Positions 41,483 to 51,884 are shown, numbered from the stretch's first letter. The stretch is 64,000 nucleotides of DNA from Geminicoccus roseus DSM 18922 (GCF_000427665.1 NZ_KE386572.1:2814196-2878195); one strand, 5' to 3'. Made by a program: numbers and translations. The notes: generated by a model not told the origin, from the letters alone.

Positions 41483-42856
41483 ATGTATATTTTAGCGATC
41501 ATTCTGGTCATGGCGGCGGGAGCGTACACGTTCTCGCGGCAACGGGCCTGGGCGATGGCGGGGGGGCGATCCAACGCCCTGCACAGTCGTCCCGGATATT
41601 ATGGCTGGTACGCGGCGCTCCTCTCCGGAGGTCCGGCCCTGCTGGTCGTGCTGTTGTGGTTCCTGTTTTCCGGCCCGCTCGTCAGCTGGATTGTCACGTC
41701 CAGCCTGTCGGACGGGATCCGCAACGAGGCGCCGGAAGTCCTGCAGTTCTTCATGCAGGACGTGCGCCGGGTTGCGGCGGGCCTGTCGCCCACCCGTGAG
41801 CCCACCGCGGAACTGCTGGACGCCGGCAGCACCTATGCGACGGTGATGCTCATCGGGAACTGGGTGTTCGGCCTCATCGGCGTGGCGCTGGCGGGATGGC
41901 TCGGCTGGACCGCTTATCGCAGTGTCGATCCGGCCTTCCGCGCACGCAACCACGTCGAAAGCTGGATGGACTATCTCCTTCTGGCCGCCGCGGCGATCTC
42001 GGTCCTGATCACCGCCGGAATCGTCTTCTCGGTCCTGTTCGAGACCCTGCGCTTCTTCACCATGGTCTCGCCGATCGAGTTCTTCTTCGGGCTGAACTGG
42101 AGCCCGCAGACCGCGATCCGCGCCGACCAGACCGGCTCGAGCGGCAGTTTCGGTGCCGTGCCGCTGATCACCGGCACCCTGCTGATCACCTTCATCGCGA
42201 TCTGTGTCGCCGGCCCGATCGGGATCATGGCTGCGATCTGGCTGTCGCAGTATGCGCCCAAGAAGGTGCGCGACGTCGCCAAGCCGCTGATGGAGATCCT
42301 GGCCGGCGTCCCGACCGTGGTCTACGGCTTCTTTGCCGCGCTGACGGTAGCTCCCTTCTTCCGCGGGCTGGGCGAGGCGGTCGGCCTGGACGTCGCCTCG
42401 GAAAGCGCGCTGGCCGCGGGCGTGGTCATGGGCATCATGATCATCCCGTTCGTGTCCTCCCTGTCCGACGATGCGATCAACGCGGTGCCCACCGCGATGC
42501 GCGACGGTTCGTTCGGGCTGGGCGCCACCAAGGCCGAGACCATCCAGCGGGTGATCATCCCGGCGGCGCTGCCCGGCATCATCGCCGGCTTCCTGCTCGC
42601 GGTCAGCCGCGCCATCGGCGAGACCATGATCGTGGTGATGGCCGCCGGGCTTGCCGCCAACCTGACCGCCAATCCGTTCGCCGCGGTGACCACCGTCACC
42701 GTCCAGATCGTGACCCTGCTGGTGGGCGACCAGGAGTTCGACAGCGCCAAGACGCTGGCCGCCTTCGCGCTCGGCCTGTTCCTGTTCGGCATCACCCTGA
42801 TCCTGAACATCGTCGCCCTGTACATCCTCCAGCGCTTCCGGGAACGCTATGACTGA
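41483..42856 (+). CDS. pstC: Phosphate ABC transporter permease PstC
   Basis: 457-residue inner-membrane permease. The core has the ABC permease coupling segment AAIWLSQYAPKKVRDVAKPLMEILAGVPTVVYGFFA and the EAA-type loop LGATKAETIQRVIIPAALPGIIAGFLLAVSRAIGETM (both cited from parts). The N-terminal extension of about 190 residues, with two or three extra membrane segments and a periplasmic piece (WIVTSSLSDGIRNEAPEVL), is longer than in E. coli and typical of alphaproteobacteria. Start ATG 41483; it overlaps pstA by eight bases. Couples PstB ATP hydrolysis to phosphate import. Confidence 0.95.
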   Translation: MYILAIILVMAAGAYTFSRQRAWAMAGGRSNALHSRPGYYGWYAALLSGGPALLVVLLWFLFSGPLVSWIVTSSLSDGIRNEAPEVLQFFMQDVRRVAAGLSPTREPTAELLDAGSTYATVMLIGNWVFGLIGVALAGWLGWTAYRSVDPAFRARNHVESWMDYLLLAAAAISVLITAGIVFSVLFETLRFFTMVSPIEFFFGLNWSPQTAIRADQTGSSGSFGAVPLITGTLLITFIAICVAGPIGIMAAIWLSQYAPKKVRDVAKPLMEILAGVPTVVYGFFAALTVAPFFRGLGEAVGLDVASESALAAGVVMGIMIIPFVSSLSDDAINAVPTAMRDGSFGLGATKAETIQRVIIPAALPGIIAGFLLAVSRAIGETMIVVMAAGLAANLTANPFAAVTTVTVQIVTLLVGDQEFDSAKTLAAFALGLFLFGITLILNIVALYILQRFRERYD

Positions 42857-44177
42857 CATGGTAACCACCGGAGGCCGGTTCGCCGCGATCACGCAGCGCC
42901 CGCCCCGGCCCGACGCGGAGGTCGCCGCGCACGTTCGTCGCCGCTATGCCCGCGAGCGTCGCTTCAAGGCGATCGGCATGGGTGCGGTGATGGTGGCGAT
43001 CGGCCTCCTGGCGATCCTGCTGACCACCGTCCTGAGCCAGGGCTTGGGCGCCTTCCAGACGACCTACGCCGCGCTGGACGTGACGTTCGACGCCGCCGAG
43101 ATCGATCCGTCGGGCAGCCGCGACCCGGAGCAGCTGGCCGATGCCGACTATCAGGCCGTCCTGAACCAGGCGCTCTACGCCACCTTCCCGGAGGTCACCG
43201 ACCGGCTCGGCCGGCGCGCCCTGCGCGGGCTCCTGGCCAGCAGCAGCGCCATCGAGCTGCGCTCCATGGTCCTGGACGACCCGTCCATCATCGGCACCAC
43301 CCAGAAGGTGCGCTTCCTGCTGGACGACGAGCGCGACCAGTACGTGAAGGGCGAGGTCGACCCGTCGATCCCCGAGGCGAACCGCCGCCTGAAGGACCGC
43401 GACATCGCCCTGGTCGATCAGCTGACGGAGCAGGGACGGATCGAGACCGGCTTCAACTGGGTGCTGTTCAGCAACGCGGACAGCCGCGAGCCCGAGCAGG
43501 CCGGCCTGCGCGCGGCCCTGGTCGGGTCGGCCTGGATGATGCTGATCTGCTTCTGCTTCGCGGTGCCGATCGGGGTGGCCGCCGCGGTCTATCTGGAAGA
43601 GTTCGCGCCCAAGAGCCGCTGGATCGACCTGATCGAGGTCAACGTCAACAACCTGGCGGCGGTGCCCTCGATCGTGTTCGGCCTGCTGGGCCTGGCGATC
43701 TTCCTGAACCTGTTCGGGATCCCGCGCTCGGCCTCGCTGGCAGGCGGCCTGACCCTGGCGCTGATGACCCTGCCGGTGATCATCGTGGTGACCCGGGCCG
43801 CGCTGCGCGCGGTGCCGCCCTCGATCCGCGCGGCAGCACTGGGCGTAGGCGCCTCGCCCCTGCAGGTGGTCACCCACCATGTCCTGCCGCTGGCCCTGCC
43901 GGGCATCCTGACCGGCACGATCATCGGCATGGCGCGGGCGCTGGGCGAGACCGCCCCGCTGCTCATGATCGGCATGGTGGCGTTCATCGCCAACGTGCCG
44001 TCCGGCCCGATGGATCCGGCCACGGCCCTGCCGGTGCAGATCTATCTGTGGTCGGACAGCCCGGAACGGGCCTTCACCGAGCGGATGGCGGCGGCGATCA
44101 TCGTCCTGCTGGGCTTCCTGATCGTGATGAACCTGATCGCGGTCCTGCTGCGTAAGAAATTCGAACGGACGTGGTGA
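42849..44177 (+). CDS. pstA: Phosphate ABC transporter permease PstA
   Basis: 442-residue inner-membrane permease, partner of PstC. After the first membrane helix (about 42-62) comes a soluble periplasmic insertion of about 140 residues (to about 210), the DUF3333-type region found in alphaproteobacterial PstA. The permease core follows with [40 protein letters not shown] and the EAA loop [21 protein letters not shown]. It overlaps pstC by eight bases and abuts pstB, whose start codon lies at its stop. Confidence 0.95.
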   Translation: MTDMVTTGGRFAAITQRPPRPDAEVAAHVRRRYARERRFKAIGMGAVMVAIGLLAILLTTVLSQGLGAFQTTYAALDVTFDAAEIDPSGSRDPEQLADADYQAVLNQALYATFPEVTDRLGRRALRGLLASSSAIELRSMVLDDPSIIGTTQKVRFLLDDERDQYVKGEVDPSIPEANRRLKDRDIALVDQLTEQGRIETGFNWVLFSNADSREPEQAGLRAALVGSAWMMLICFCFAVPIGVAAAVYLEEFAPKSRWIDLIEVNVNNLAAVPSIVFGLLGLAIFLNLFGIPRSASLAGGLTLALMTLPVIIVVTRAALRAVPPSIRAAALGVGASPLQVVTHHVLPLALPGILTGTIIGMARALGETAPLLMIGMVAFIANVPSGPMDPATALPVQIYLWSDSPERAFTERMAAAIIVLLGFLIVMNLIAVLLRKKFERTW

Positions 44178-44182
44178 GCACC

Positions 44183-44998
44183 ATGGCGACTGCAGTCAAA
44201 GTCAACGACCTGCCGAAGACGGTGTCGCCCGCGCAGGCGGACGTGCCGAAGATGGCGGCGCGCAAGGTCAAGCTCTGGTACGGCGAGAAGCAGGCCCTGT
44301 TCGATGTCGACCTCGACGTCGCCAAGAACTCGGTCGTGGCGCTGATCGGGCCGTCCGGCTGTGGCAAGTCGACGTTCCTGCGCTGCCTGAACCGGATGAA
44401 CGACACGATCGACGGCTGCCGGATCGAGGGCGACATCCGCCTGGACGGCAAGGACGTCTACGATCGCAGCGTGGACGTGGTGCAGCTGCGCCAGCATGTC
44501 GGCATGGTGTTCCAGAAGCCAAACCCGTTCCCGAAGTCGATCTACGAGAACGTCGCCTACGGCCCGCGCATCCATGGGCTGGCCAGCAGCAAGGCCGAGT
44601 TCGACGAGATCGTCGAGACCAGCCTCAAGGGTGCTGGCTTGTGGAAGGAGGTCGCCGACCGCCTCCACCAGCCGGGCAACAGCCTGTCGGGCGGCCAGCA
44701 GCAGCGCCTGTGCATCGCCCGCGCCATCGCGGTGGCGCCCGACGTGATCTTGATGGACGAGCCCTGTTCCGCTCTCGACCCGATCGCGACGGCCAAGATC
44801 GAGGAGCTGATCGACGAGCTGCGCCAGCACTTCACCATCTGCATTGTCACCCACAACATGCAGCAGGCGGCGCGCGTGTCGCAGAAGACCGCGTTCTTCC
44901 ACCTGGGCAAGCTGATCGAGTTCGGGGACACCGACGAGATCTTCACCAATCCCAAGCAGCAGATGACCCAGGACTACATCACCGGCCGGTTCGGCTGA
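44183..44998 (+). CDS. pstB: Phosphate ABC transporter ATP-binding protein PstB
   Basis: ATPase of the phosphate importer, about 271 residues from ATG 44183; GTG 44171 or 44174, overlapping the pstA stop, would add three or four residues. Walker [11 protein letters not shown]-loop [10 protein letters not shown], signature [16 protein letters not shown], Walker [13 protein letters not shown] and the switch His in VTHNM are all intact. LRCLNRMND after Walker A is diagnostic for PstB. The N-terminal 30 residues are an extension without motif. It is also part of the signalling complex that inhibits PhoR when phosphate is plentiful. Confidence 0.96.
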   Translation: MATAVKVNDLPKTVSPAQADVPKMAARKVKLWYGEKQALFDVDLDVAKNSVVALIGPSGCGKSTFLRCLNRMNDTIDGCRIEGDIRLDGKDVYDRSVDVVQLRQHVGMVFQKPNPFPKSIYENVAYGPRIHGLASSKAEFDEIVETSLKGAGLWKEVADRLHQPGNSLSGGQQQRLCIARAIAVAPDVILMDEPCSALDPIATAKIEELIDELRQHFTICIVTHNMQQAARVSQKTAFFHLGKLIEFGDTDEIFTNPKQQMTQDYITGRFG

Positions 44999-45014
44999 CG
45001 GGAAGGGAGGATCC

Positions 45015-45716
45015 ATGACCATGACCGACAGCGGGCCGATCAAGAAGCACCTGGTTCGTTCCTACGACGACGACATCGAGCAGATCACCAAGCTGATCAC
45101 CGAGATGGGCGCGGTGGTCGAGCAGCAGGTCGCCTTCGCCGCCCAGGCCCTGATGGATGGCGACGAGCGCATCGCCCGCACCGTGATCGACCGGGATCCG
45201 CAGGTGGACGGGCTGGAGGAGAAGCTCGACCAGACCGCGATCAAGGTGCTGGCGATCCGGCAGCCCATGGCGATCGATCTGCGGATCATCGCGATGGCGC
45301 TCAAGATCTCCAACGATCTGGAGCGGATGGGCGACTATGCGGTGAACATCGCCAAGCGCGTCATCCGGCTGCAGACCCAGACGCCGATGCGGCCGATCCC
45401 GACCATGTCGCTGATGGCCGAGATGTGCCAGGAGATGGTCAAGGACATCCTGGACGCCTACATCGCCCGCGATCCCGAGAAGGCGATGGCGGTCTGGAAG
45501 CGCGACCAGGAAGTCGACAACGCACACAACAGCGTTTTCCGCGAGCTCCTGACCTACATGCTCGAGGACCCGCGCAAGATCACGCCCTGCATCGACCTGA
45601 TCTTCATCGCCAAGAACCTGGAACGGATCGGCGACCACGCGACCAACATCGCGGAGAAGATTCACTACATGATCCATGGCGACGAGATCAATCGCAGCCG
45701 GGACGAGGACAAATGA
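45015..45716 (+). CDS. phoU: Phosphate transport system regulator PhoU
   Basis: 233-residue all-helical protein made of two PhoU repeats. Each repeat shows the metal-binding E/DxxxD pattern: LKISNDLERMGDYAVNIA in the first and IAKNLERIGDHATNIAEKI in the second. It links PstSCAB to PhoR and keeps the Pho regulon off when phosphate is high. GGGAAGGGAGG precedes the ATG, and its stop overlaps the phoB start (ATGA). Cytoplasmic, membrane-associated. Confidence 0.97.
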   Translation: MTMTDSGPIKKHLVRSYDDDIEQITKLITEMGAVVEQQVAFAAQALMDGDERIARTVIDRDPQVDGLEEKLDQTAIKVLAIRQPMAIDLRIIAMALKISNDLERMGDYAVNIAKRVIRLQTQTPMRPIPTMSLMAEMCQEMVKDILDAYIARDPEKAMAVWKRDQEVDNAHNSVFRELLTYMLEDPRKITPCIDLIFIAKNLERIGDHATNIAEKIHYMIHGDEINRSRDEDK

Positions 45717-46435
45717 AGCCGATGATCCTGGTCGTCGAGGACGAGCCGCCTCTCCAGCAATTGCTGAGCTACAACCTGAAGGCGGCGGGCTTCGAGGTGG
45801 CGCAGGCCTATGACGGGGAGGAGGCGCTCCAGCTGATCGACGAGCGCACGCCCGACCTGGTCCTGCTCGACTGGATGCTGCCGGAGATTTCCGGCGTGGA
45901 ATTGTGCCGGCGTCTGCGGCGGCGCAGCGACACCGCGCGGGTGCCGATCATCATGCTGACCGCGCGCACCGAGGAGCATGACCGGCTGCGCGGGCTGGAG
46001 ACCGGTGCTGACGACTACGTCACCAAGCCGTTCTCGCCGGTCGAGCTGATCGCGCGGATCCGGGCGGTGCTGCGCCGGGTCCGCCCGGCCTTCTCCGAGC
46101 AGGCGCTGAGCTTCCACGATCTGCGCATGGACCTGACCGCCCACCGGGTGTTCCGCAACGGCCGTGAGGTCCATCTTTCGCCCACCGAGTTCCGTCTGCT
46201 CCGCTATCTCCTGGAGAATCCTGGTCGGGTCTTCAACCGTGCCCAGCTGCTCGACCGGGTCTGGGGCACCGACCTGGAGATCGAGTTGCGCACCGTCGAC
46301 GCCACCGTGCGCCGCCTGCGCCGCTCCCTGAACCAGAACGGCGAGACCGATCTTCTCCGCACCGTGCGGGCTGAGGGCTATTCCCTGGACCTCAAGCACG
46401 GCGTCGCCAGCGAAGGAATGGCCGAAACCGGCTGA
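45713..46435 (+). CDS. phoB: Phosphate regulon response regulator PhoB
   Basis: 240-residue OmpR-family regulator. The receiver has VVEDEPPL, phospho-acceptor Asp53 in LLDWMLPEISG, switch Thr in MLTART, and the Lys in YVTKPFSPVEL. The winged-helix DNA-binding domain (about 130-228) includes HLSPTEFRLLRYLLENPGRVF, LLDRVWG, and RTVDATVRRLRRSL, with GYSLD at the end. It would bind the Pho box before pstS. Last gene of the phoR-pst-phoU-phoB set; 440 gene-free bases follow. Confidence 0.96.
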   Translation: MKPMILVVEDEPPLQQLLSYNLKAAGFEVAQAYDGEEALQLIDERTPDLVLLDWMLPEISGVELCRRLRRRSDTARVPIIMLTARTEEHDRLRGLETGADDYVTKPFSPVELIARIRAVLRRVRPAFSEQALSFHDLRMDLTAHRVFRNGREVHLSPTEFRLLRYLLENPGRVFNRAQLLDRVWGTDLEIELRTVDATVRRLRRSLNQNGETDLLRTVRAEGYSLDLKHGVASEGMAETG

Positions 46436-46875
46436 AGGCCGCACCCCCTCAGCTTCCGTCGCGGGGCATCCCCGCGCGTCGGGCCTCTTCAGGTCCGCCG
46501 GCCAGGCAGCACCTGGGGAAGTCGGCACCTGGGAAAGTCGGCGGCCAGGGCAAGGCGGGAGGCCAGCCATGCCGCCTCGTGAGCCGACATCCGCCTGCGC
46601 GGAGGCGGTCGTCGCGGGAATGAACAGCGGGTCGTCGACGACCGCTCGCGCCGGACCGTTCCGGTGCTGGCGAGGCCGGTACCGTCCGCGACAGGATGCC
46701 GGCGCCGGCGGCGTGGCGCGAGAGCATCGGCACGACGTTCCGTACTGCATCATCGGCCACCTGCGACCGGGCCCCGCGCGTTCCGGTTGCCCATCCTGGC
46801 ATCCTGTCTTGCCGATCCGCTCCGCCCCGATGCGCCGAACTCCGCCGGAAGGGGCGGGCAGAGGTAACACATGGC
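46436..46875. other. Gene-free region between phoB and flgH (convergent)
   Basis: 440 bases between two convergent operons. It holds a GCGGGG/CCCCGC hairpin (46461-46475) soon after phoB that lacks a T-tract, and a short tandem repeat. No supportable gene. Confidence 0.5.
46509..46540. repeat. Tandem duplication of a 16-base unit
   Basis: GCACCTGGGGAAGTCG (46509-46524) is directly followed by GCACCTGGGAAAGTCG (46525-46540), one mismatch. It lies in the spacer after phoB; no role is evident. Confidence 0.75.
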
Positions 46876-47691
46876 TCAGAACGGGAGCAGGATATCGAGG
46901 GCCTGCTGGCCATAGCGCGGCTGCTGGACATCGGTGATCTGGCCGCGGCCGCCATAGGCGACCCGCAGTTCCGCGATCTTCTCGTGGGCGATCGTGTTCT
47001 CGGAGGTGATGTCCTGGGGACGGACCACGCCGGCCAGCACCAGCTCGCGCACCTCGAAGTTGACGCGGATCTCCTGGCGTCCCCGGATCACCAGGTTGCC
47101 GTTGGGCAGGACCTGGGTGACCACCGCCGCCACCGAGAGCCGGATCTCCTCGTCGCGGCTCACGGTTCCGCGGCCGCGATTGGTGGACTGGCTGTTCAGC
47201 CCGACGAAATCGCCATCGTCGGACTCATCGCTCAGCATGTCCTGGACCGTGCCGGCCACCCCGAACATGCTGTCGATGCCCAAATCCTCACTGCTCTTGC
47301 GCGAGCGGGTGCTCTCGTTGTTCAGCTGGGCCCGGTCCGCCATGGTGACGCGCACCGTCAGCACGTCGCCCACGTCCCGCGCGCGCTGGTCCTTGAAGAA
47401 GGCTCGCGCACCGCTGCGCCACAAGGAATTGGCGCCAGCGCTCGGTGCCTCCGCGGCAGGGGGCATGGGCAGGGATACCGGCTGGTAGCCGGCCACCGCC
47501 ACCGGGTTCTCGATCGGGGTGAGGGGCGGGGTCTTGCCGATCATCTCCAGCCGCTCCGGGATCCCGCAGCCACAAAGGATCAGCGGCAAGATGGCCCAGC
47601 CAGTGCCCCGCCTCCTGGCGCTCCTTACCGCGCCATGCGCACCGGCGGGGCTTCTGGCCGCCGCCGGCCAAGGCAGGGTATGTCGCATCAT
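46876..47691 (-). CDS. flgH: Flagellar basal body L-ring protein FlgH
   Basis: 271-residue outer-membrane lipoprotein forming the L ring. A lipoprotein-type signal ends in LPLILCGCGIPERL, with the first or second Cys as the lipidated residue. FlgH motifs follow: SLWRSGARAFFKDQRARDVGDVLTV near residue 75, ADRAQLNNESTRSRKSSEDLG, VTQVLPNGNLVIRGRQEIRVNFE, and GVVRPQDITSENTIAHEKIAELRVAYGGRG (all cited in part). ATG 47691 overlaps the flgA stop. It is the last of four flagellar genes; flgI would be expected next but the strand ends here. Confidence 0.95.
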   Translation of the reverse strand: MMRHTLPWPAAARSPAGAHGAVRSARRRGTGWAILPLILCGCGIPERLEMIGKTPPLTPIENPVAVAGYQPVSLPMPPAAEAPSAGANSLWRSGARAFFKDQRARDVGDVLTVRVTMADRAQLNNESTRSRKSSEDLGIDSMFGVAGTVQDMLSDESDDGDFVGLNSQSTNRGRGTVSRDEEIRLSVAAVVTQVLPNGNLVIRGRQEIRVNFEVRELVLAGVVRPQDITSENTIAHEKIAELRVAYGGRGQITDVQQPRYGQQALDILLPF

Positions 47692-48485
47692 GGTCCAGAA
47701 CCTCCGATCACGATCTCGCCCGGCGCCACGACCCGGCCCTGCACCTGCCGGTTGGTGGTCGTGTTGATCGCACGGCCGAGTTCGCCCACCGCCGCGTCTT
47801 CCAGTGCGTGGCCGGTCACGGTGAGCTGAAGGCCGCGGTCGACAAAGACGATCCGCACCGGCTCGCCGCGATGGATCGCCCGGGCGGCGCGCAAGGCCGC
47901 GCGCCGGATCGGCCGGCCCGCCGGAAGGCGCCGCGCCAGTTCCAGGCCAGCCAGTTCGTCCAGCGAACGGATGACATCGTCCTCCAGCCGCGACCTGGGC
48001 CAAGCGGCCTCCCCGAACAATTCCGGTGCTGCGACCATGCCCGCGGCCAGCGGGCGGAGCGGCACCGGGATCGTCTCCAGGACCTGCAGCTCCGCAACGA
48101 GCCGCAGCCTGGCGCCATGACCTCGGGCATCGGTGGCCCGCAGCCAGCCGTTCACCCGTTCGGGCCCCCGGCCTCCCTCCATGGGCTTGGCCTCATCCAG
48201 GGCCACGGTGATCGAAAGAGGCTCGGCGGCAGGATTGAACAGGGGCAGTCCGGGCTGGACGATCCGGATCGACCATTCGCCGCCCTCCGGCCCGGGAAGG
48301 CTGCGGCGCACCAGGTCCTCGAGCGTCGCCGCATCAAGTGAATCGCCGGGCGTCACGACGACCGATCCGTCGGCGCAGACCGGCTGCGGAAGGACCATAA
48401 TGCCGGCCAGGACGGCAGCCAGTGCTGCGTGGGGCAGGATCATGCGGAGGCGGCTCGGCCACGTCCAGGGCAGGCGGCTCATCAC
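47688..48485 (-). CDS. flgA: Flagella basal body P-ring formation protein FlgA
   Basis: 265-residue periplasmic chaperone for FlgI. Signal peptide in the first 38 residues (RMILPHAALAAVLAGIMVLP, then PVCADG). The C-terminal SAF-like domain is recognised by LRPLAAGMVAAPELF, LAGLELARRLPAGRPIRRAAL, VRIVFVDRGLQLTVTGHALEDAAVGELGRAIN and the terminal VVAPGEI. It sits eight bases after flgG and overlaps flgH, the usual alphaproteobacterial order. Confidence 0.92.
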   Translation of the reverse strand: MMSRLPWTWPSRLRMILPHAALAAVLAGIMVLPQPVCADGSVVVTPGDSLDAATLEDLVRRSLPGPEGGEWSIRIVQPGLPLFNPAAEPLSITVALDEAKPMEGGRGPERVNGWLRATDARGHGARLRLVAELQVLETIPVPLRPLAAGMVAAPELFGEAAWPRSRLEDDVIRSLDELAGLELARRLPAGRPIRRAALRAARAIHRGEPVRIVFVDRGLQLTVTGHALEDAAVGELGRAINTTTNRQVQGRVVAPGEIVIGGSGP

Positions 48486-48493
48486 CGGCTTCC

Positions 48494-49282
48494 TCAGCCA
48501 CGCAGCTGGGTGACGGTGCCCATCATCGAATCAGTGGCGGTGATCACCCGCGAGTTCAGTTCATAGGCGCGCTGGGCGGTGATCAGGCTGGTGATCTCGG
48601 CGACCGGATTGACGTTCGAGCTCTCCAGGTAGCGCTGCAGGATGGTGCCGAAGCCTTCCGATCCGGGCGTGCCGATGCTGGGAGGCCCGGAGGCGGCGGT
48701 TTCCGCATAGAGGTTGGTCCCGAGCGGCTCGAGGCCCACCTCGTTGACGAAGCTCGCCAGTTCGAGCTGGCCCAGCTCCTGCATCTCGACCTGGCCCGGC
48801 ACACGAACGCTGACACCGCCTTCGGGGTTGATCGTCAGCTCCAGCGCATTGCTCGGCACCGTGATCCCGGGGGCCACCGGGTAGCCGTCCGCGGTGACAA
48901 GCTGTCCCTCGGGGCCAAGCTGCAGATTGCCAGAGCGGCTGTACGCGACCTCGCCGGACGGCAGCTCGACGGCAAGATAGCCGCGGCCCTGGATCGCGAT
49001 GTCGAGATCATCCTCGGTCCCGACCAGCGGCCCCTGCTCCAGCACGCGGTAGATGGCCGCGGTCTTGACCCCCAGGCCGACTTCGACCCCGGCCGGCACC
49101 AGGGTGCCGTTCTCCGACGATGCGGCGCCACCCTGACGCTGGCTCTGGTAGAGCAGGTCCTGAAATTCCGGGCGGGCCCGCTTGAAGCCCGTGGTCGTCA
49201 TGTTGGCGATGTTGTTGGAGATGATGTCGACGTTGAGCTGCTGGGCAGCCATGCCGGTGGCGGCGATGTTCAGCGAGCGCAT
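48494..49282 (-). CDS. flgG: Flagellar distal rod protein FlgG
   Basis: 262-residue axial protein of the distal rod. The N terminus MRSLNIAATGMAAQQLNVDI followed by ISNNIANMTTTGFKRARPEFQDLLY is the flagellar rod/hook signature. DLDIAIQGRGYLAVELPSG and YSRSGNLQL are in the core, and LESSNVNPVAEITSLITAQRAYELNSRVI is the C-terminal heptad coil. It is exported by the flagellar type III apparatus without a cleaved signal. ATG 49282 fits the conserved start; upstream frame is not conserved. Confidence 0.97.
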   Translation of the reverse strand: MRSLNIAATGMAAQQLNVDIISNNIANMTTTGFKRARPEFQDLLYQSQRQGGAASSENGTLVPAGVEVGLGVKTAAIYRVLEQGPLVGTEDDLDIAIQGRGYLAVELPSGEVAYSRSGNLQLGPEGQLVTADGYPVAPGITVPSNALELTINPEGGVSVRVPGQVEMQELGQLELASFVNEVGLEPLGTNLYAETAASGPPSIGTPGSEGFGTILQRYLESSNVNPVAEITSLITAQRAYELNSRVITATDSMMGTVTQLRG

Positions 49283-49319
49283 GGGGCTTTCCGTTCCGGT
49301 ACGGGAGGGGGCAGACAGG

Positions 49320-50042
49320 TCAGTCCGACGAGGACAGCATGCGGTCGACGGTTCGCCGCGCCAGGTCGTGATGGGTTTCCAGGAGCTTCTGGGTGCTCTC
49401 GAAAGCACGTGTCACCGCGATCAGGCGGGTCATCTCGGCGACCGGCTGGACATTGGAGCCTTCCAGCGATCCCTGGACGACCCTGGCCTCCCCGGCCGCC
49501 ACCAGGGGGGCATCGGTCCGGTAGAGGCCCGCACCTTCCGGGATCAGGCCGGCACCTGCGGCCGGTTCGACGACCCCCAGCCGCCCGACCACGACCTGGT
49601 CGGCCGAGATGGTCCCGTCGGCCGCCACGGTGATCGTCCTGGCATCGATCGGCAGGACCAGCGGGGCGCCCGCCTCGTCCAGGAGCGGTGCGGCGGTGCT
49701 GGTGACGAGCCTGCCCTCGGCATCCTTGGCGAAGTGGCCGGCTCGCGTCAGCCGGTCCCCCTCGGCGGTCTGGACCCGGAACCAGCCCGCGCCGACCAGC
49801 GCCAGGTCGAGCATGCCGCCGGTGCTGCGCAGGGGGCCCTCCTGCTGGTCGACCACGGTGCCGCGGTCCTCGCCGAAGGACACCGCTCCAGGCTGGCCCG
49901 CCCGGCGGAGGTTCTGCTCGAACAGCAGATCCTGCCGGCGGTAGCCGGTGGTGTCGACATTCGCCACGTTGACTGCAAGGACATCCATCGCCCGCTGCAG
50001 GCCGATGCCGCGGCCGAGGCCGAGATAGCCGGTGAGGTCCAT
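49320..50042 (-). CDS. flgF: Flagellar proximal rod protein FlgF
   Basis: 240-residue axial rod protein, shorter and less conserved than FlgG. N-terminal LQRAMDVLAVNVANVDTTGYRRQDLLFEQ and C-terminal LEGSNVQPVAEMTRLIAVTRAFESTQKLLE are the paired coiled-coil signatures; GAGWFRVQTAEGDRLTRAGHF is the core. It is the first gene of the flgFGAH block. No clear sigma-28 or sigma-54 promoter was found in the 480 bases upstream, although a GGCGATAA that resembles a FliA -10 occurs on the minus strand near 50195. Confidence 0.93.
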   Translation of the reverse strand: MDLTGYLGLGRGIGLQRAMDVLAVNVANVDTTGYRRQDLLFEQNLRRAGQPGAVSFGEDRGTVVDQQEGPLRSTGGMLDLALVGAGWFRVQTAEGDRLTRAGHFAKDAEGRLVTSTAAPLLDEAGAPLVLPIDARTITVAADGTISADQVVVGRLGVVEPAAGAGLIPEGAGLYRTDAPLVAAGEARVVQGSLEGSNVQPVAEMTRLIAVTRAFESTQKLLETHHDLARRTVDRMLSSSD

Positions 50043-50525
50043 TCAGCGTCTCCGGGCAGCGCCAGTCGCGGGATAGCCCACGACTTGCACGGGCGGGATC
50101 CACTGCCTGCCCGGGGCGAGGTAGCTCGACGTCATGCGCAGCAACTCCGCTTCGTCCGACGAAGGGAGCATGGCAGAGGCTGGTTAACGAAAGCTTATCG
50201 CCGAAGCGAAAACCGGCGCGCCGGCACGGAGGTCGATCCCTGATGGCGCGAGGATCGCCGGGAGAATCCTCTGGGCCACCACTGCTCAGCACCGGATGCG
50301 GGAACGCCCGAGGCGCCGCGCCATCAGCCTTCCTTCGTCAGGGATGGACAAACGGAGCGGGACGTCCGCAGGAACAGCAGGGGCGCGACGCTCAAGGCGG
50401 GCTGGGCTGGCGCGAAGACGAGGTTGCCGCGATCAGGACCAGCCGTGACGGTCGCAGGCACGCAGGTGCACTGGATGCCGGCGCTGCGAGCGGCCACCCC
50501 TTCGGGGGGGCGGCCGAACCCCGTG
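50043..50525. other. Gene-free region between flgF and glmM
   Basis: About 480 bases. The flgF promoter must lie here on the minus strand. Open frames crossing it are chance frames. A hairpin of GGCC and C/G runs near 50489-50515 follows the glmM stop and may aid termination. Confidence 0.5.
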
Positions 50526-51884
50526 TCAGTGCGTGCCGGTGGCCGCGTAGGTCTCGATCGCCCCGCTGATCGATCCGAGGATGTCGGCCAGAAGGGCCTC
50601 GTCCTCGGCTTCGACCATCACGCGGATCAGCGGCTCGGTGCCGGAGGCCCGCACCAGCAGCCGGCCCTTGCGGCCCAGCCGCTCCTGGCCGTCCCGGATC
50701 AGGCTCTCGATGGCCGGCGCGGTGAGGTCGATGCGCTGCTTCACCCGGACATTGGAGAGACGCTGGGGAAGGGGAAGGAACGGCCGGGCGACCTCGCTCA
50801 CCGGCCGGTTCTTCTTCAAGAGCACCGCCAGCACCTGCAATGCGGCCAGGAGGCCGTCGCCGGTGGTGCCGAAATCGGTCATGATGATGTGGCCGGACTG
50901 CTCGCCGCCCAGATTGAAACCGCCTGCGCGCATCTTCTCCACGACGTAGCGGTCGCCCACCTTGGTGCGGTGCAGGGGAAGGCCGCGCTCGGCCAGGAAA
51001 TTCTCCAGGCCCAGATTGGACATCAGGGTCGCGACGACGCCGCCGCCGGTCAGCCGGCTCTCCTCCTGCCACTGCGAGGCGATCAGGGCGAGGACCTGGT
51101 CGCCGTCGATGACCTGCCCATGCTCGTCGACCATCACGACCCGATCGGCGTCGCCATCCAGGGCGATGCCCAGATCGGCGCCGTGGGCCAGCACGGCGCG
51201 GGCGACGTTCTCCGGATGGGTCGAGCCGCACTCATGGTTGATGTTGAAGCCGTTCGGCGAGGTGCCGACCCGGACCACCTCGGCGCCCAGCTCCCAGAAC
51301 AGGTCCGGGGCGATGTGGTAGGCCGCGCCGTTGGCGCAATCCACAGCGATCTTCAGGCCCGACAGGGTCATTCCCCGCGGAAAGCTGCTCTTCAGGTATT
51401 CGATGTAGCGGCCATGCGCGTCGTCGATCCGCAGTGCCCGGCCAAGCTCGGCAGGCCCGGCCAGCGCCTGCGCCGTCTCCGCAAGAATTGCCCGTTCGAT
51501 CTCTATCTCGATCGCATCGGACAGCTTGTAGCCGTCGGGGCCGAACAGCTTGATGCCATTGTCCTGATAGGCATTGTGCGAGGCGGAGATGACGACGCCC
51601 AGATCAGCACGCAGGGTGCGGGTCAGGAATGCCGCTGCCGGCGTCGGCAGCGGTCCGGCCAGCATCACGTCCATCCCGGCCGATACGAAGCCTGCGGTCA
51701 GCGCAGGCTCGATCATGTATCCGGAGAGCCGGGTGTCCTTGGCGATCACGACGCGGTGGCGATGATCGCCACGAACGAACACGCGCCCGGCCGCCTGACC
51801 AAGCCTCAGCGCCATATCGGCGGTCATCGGCCAAGTGTTCGCGGTGCCACGCACCCCATCCGTTCCGAACAGCCGCCGTTCCAT
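50526..51884 (-). CDS. glmM: Phosphoglucosamine mutase
   Basis: Interconverts glucosamine-6-phosphate and glucosamine-1-phosphate for UDP-GlcNAc, hence peptidoglycan and LPS. 452 residues. FGTDGVRG at the N terminus, the phosphoserine Ser102 in [14 protein letters not shown], the metal loop DGDADR near residue 245, sugar-binding GGEQSGH near residue 330, and the phosphate-binding [12 protein letters not shown] near residue 420 are all present. Alone in its orientation, with no folP or ftsH gene adjacent as in some other bacteria. Confidence 0.97.
   Translation of the reverse strand: MERRLFGTDGVRGTANTWPMTADMALRLGQAAGRVFVRGDHRHRVVIAKDTRLSGYMIEPALTAGFVSAGMDVMLAGPLPTPAAAFLTRTLRADLGVVISASHNAYQDNGIKLFGPDGYKLSDAIEIEIERAILAETAQALAGPAELGRALRIDDAHGRYIEYLKSSFPRGMTLSGLKIAVDCANGAAYHIAPDLFWELGAEVVRVGTSPNGFNINHECGSTHPENVARAVLAHGADLGIALDGDADRVVMVDEHGQVIDGDQVLALIASQWQEESRLTGGGVVATLMSNLGLENFLAERGLPLHRTKVGDRYVVEKMRAGGFNLGGEQSGHIIMTDFGTTGDGLLAALQVLAVLLKKNRPVSEVARPFLPLPQRLSNVRVKQRIDLTAPAIESLIRDGQERLGRKGRLLVRASGTEPLIRVMVEAEDEALLADILGSISGAIETYAATGTH

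Noticed and set aside
50160-50220. FliA-type promoter upstream of flgF
   Set aside because: GGCGATAA resembles a sigma-28 -10 box, but no -35 element lies at the required distance.
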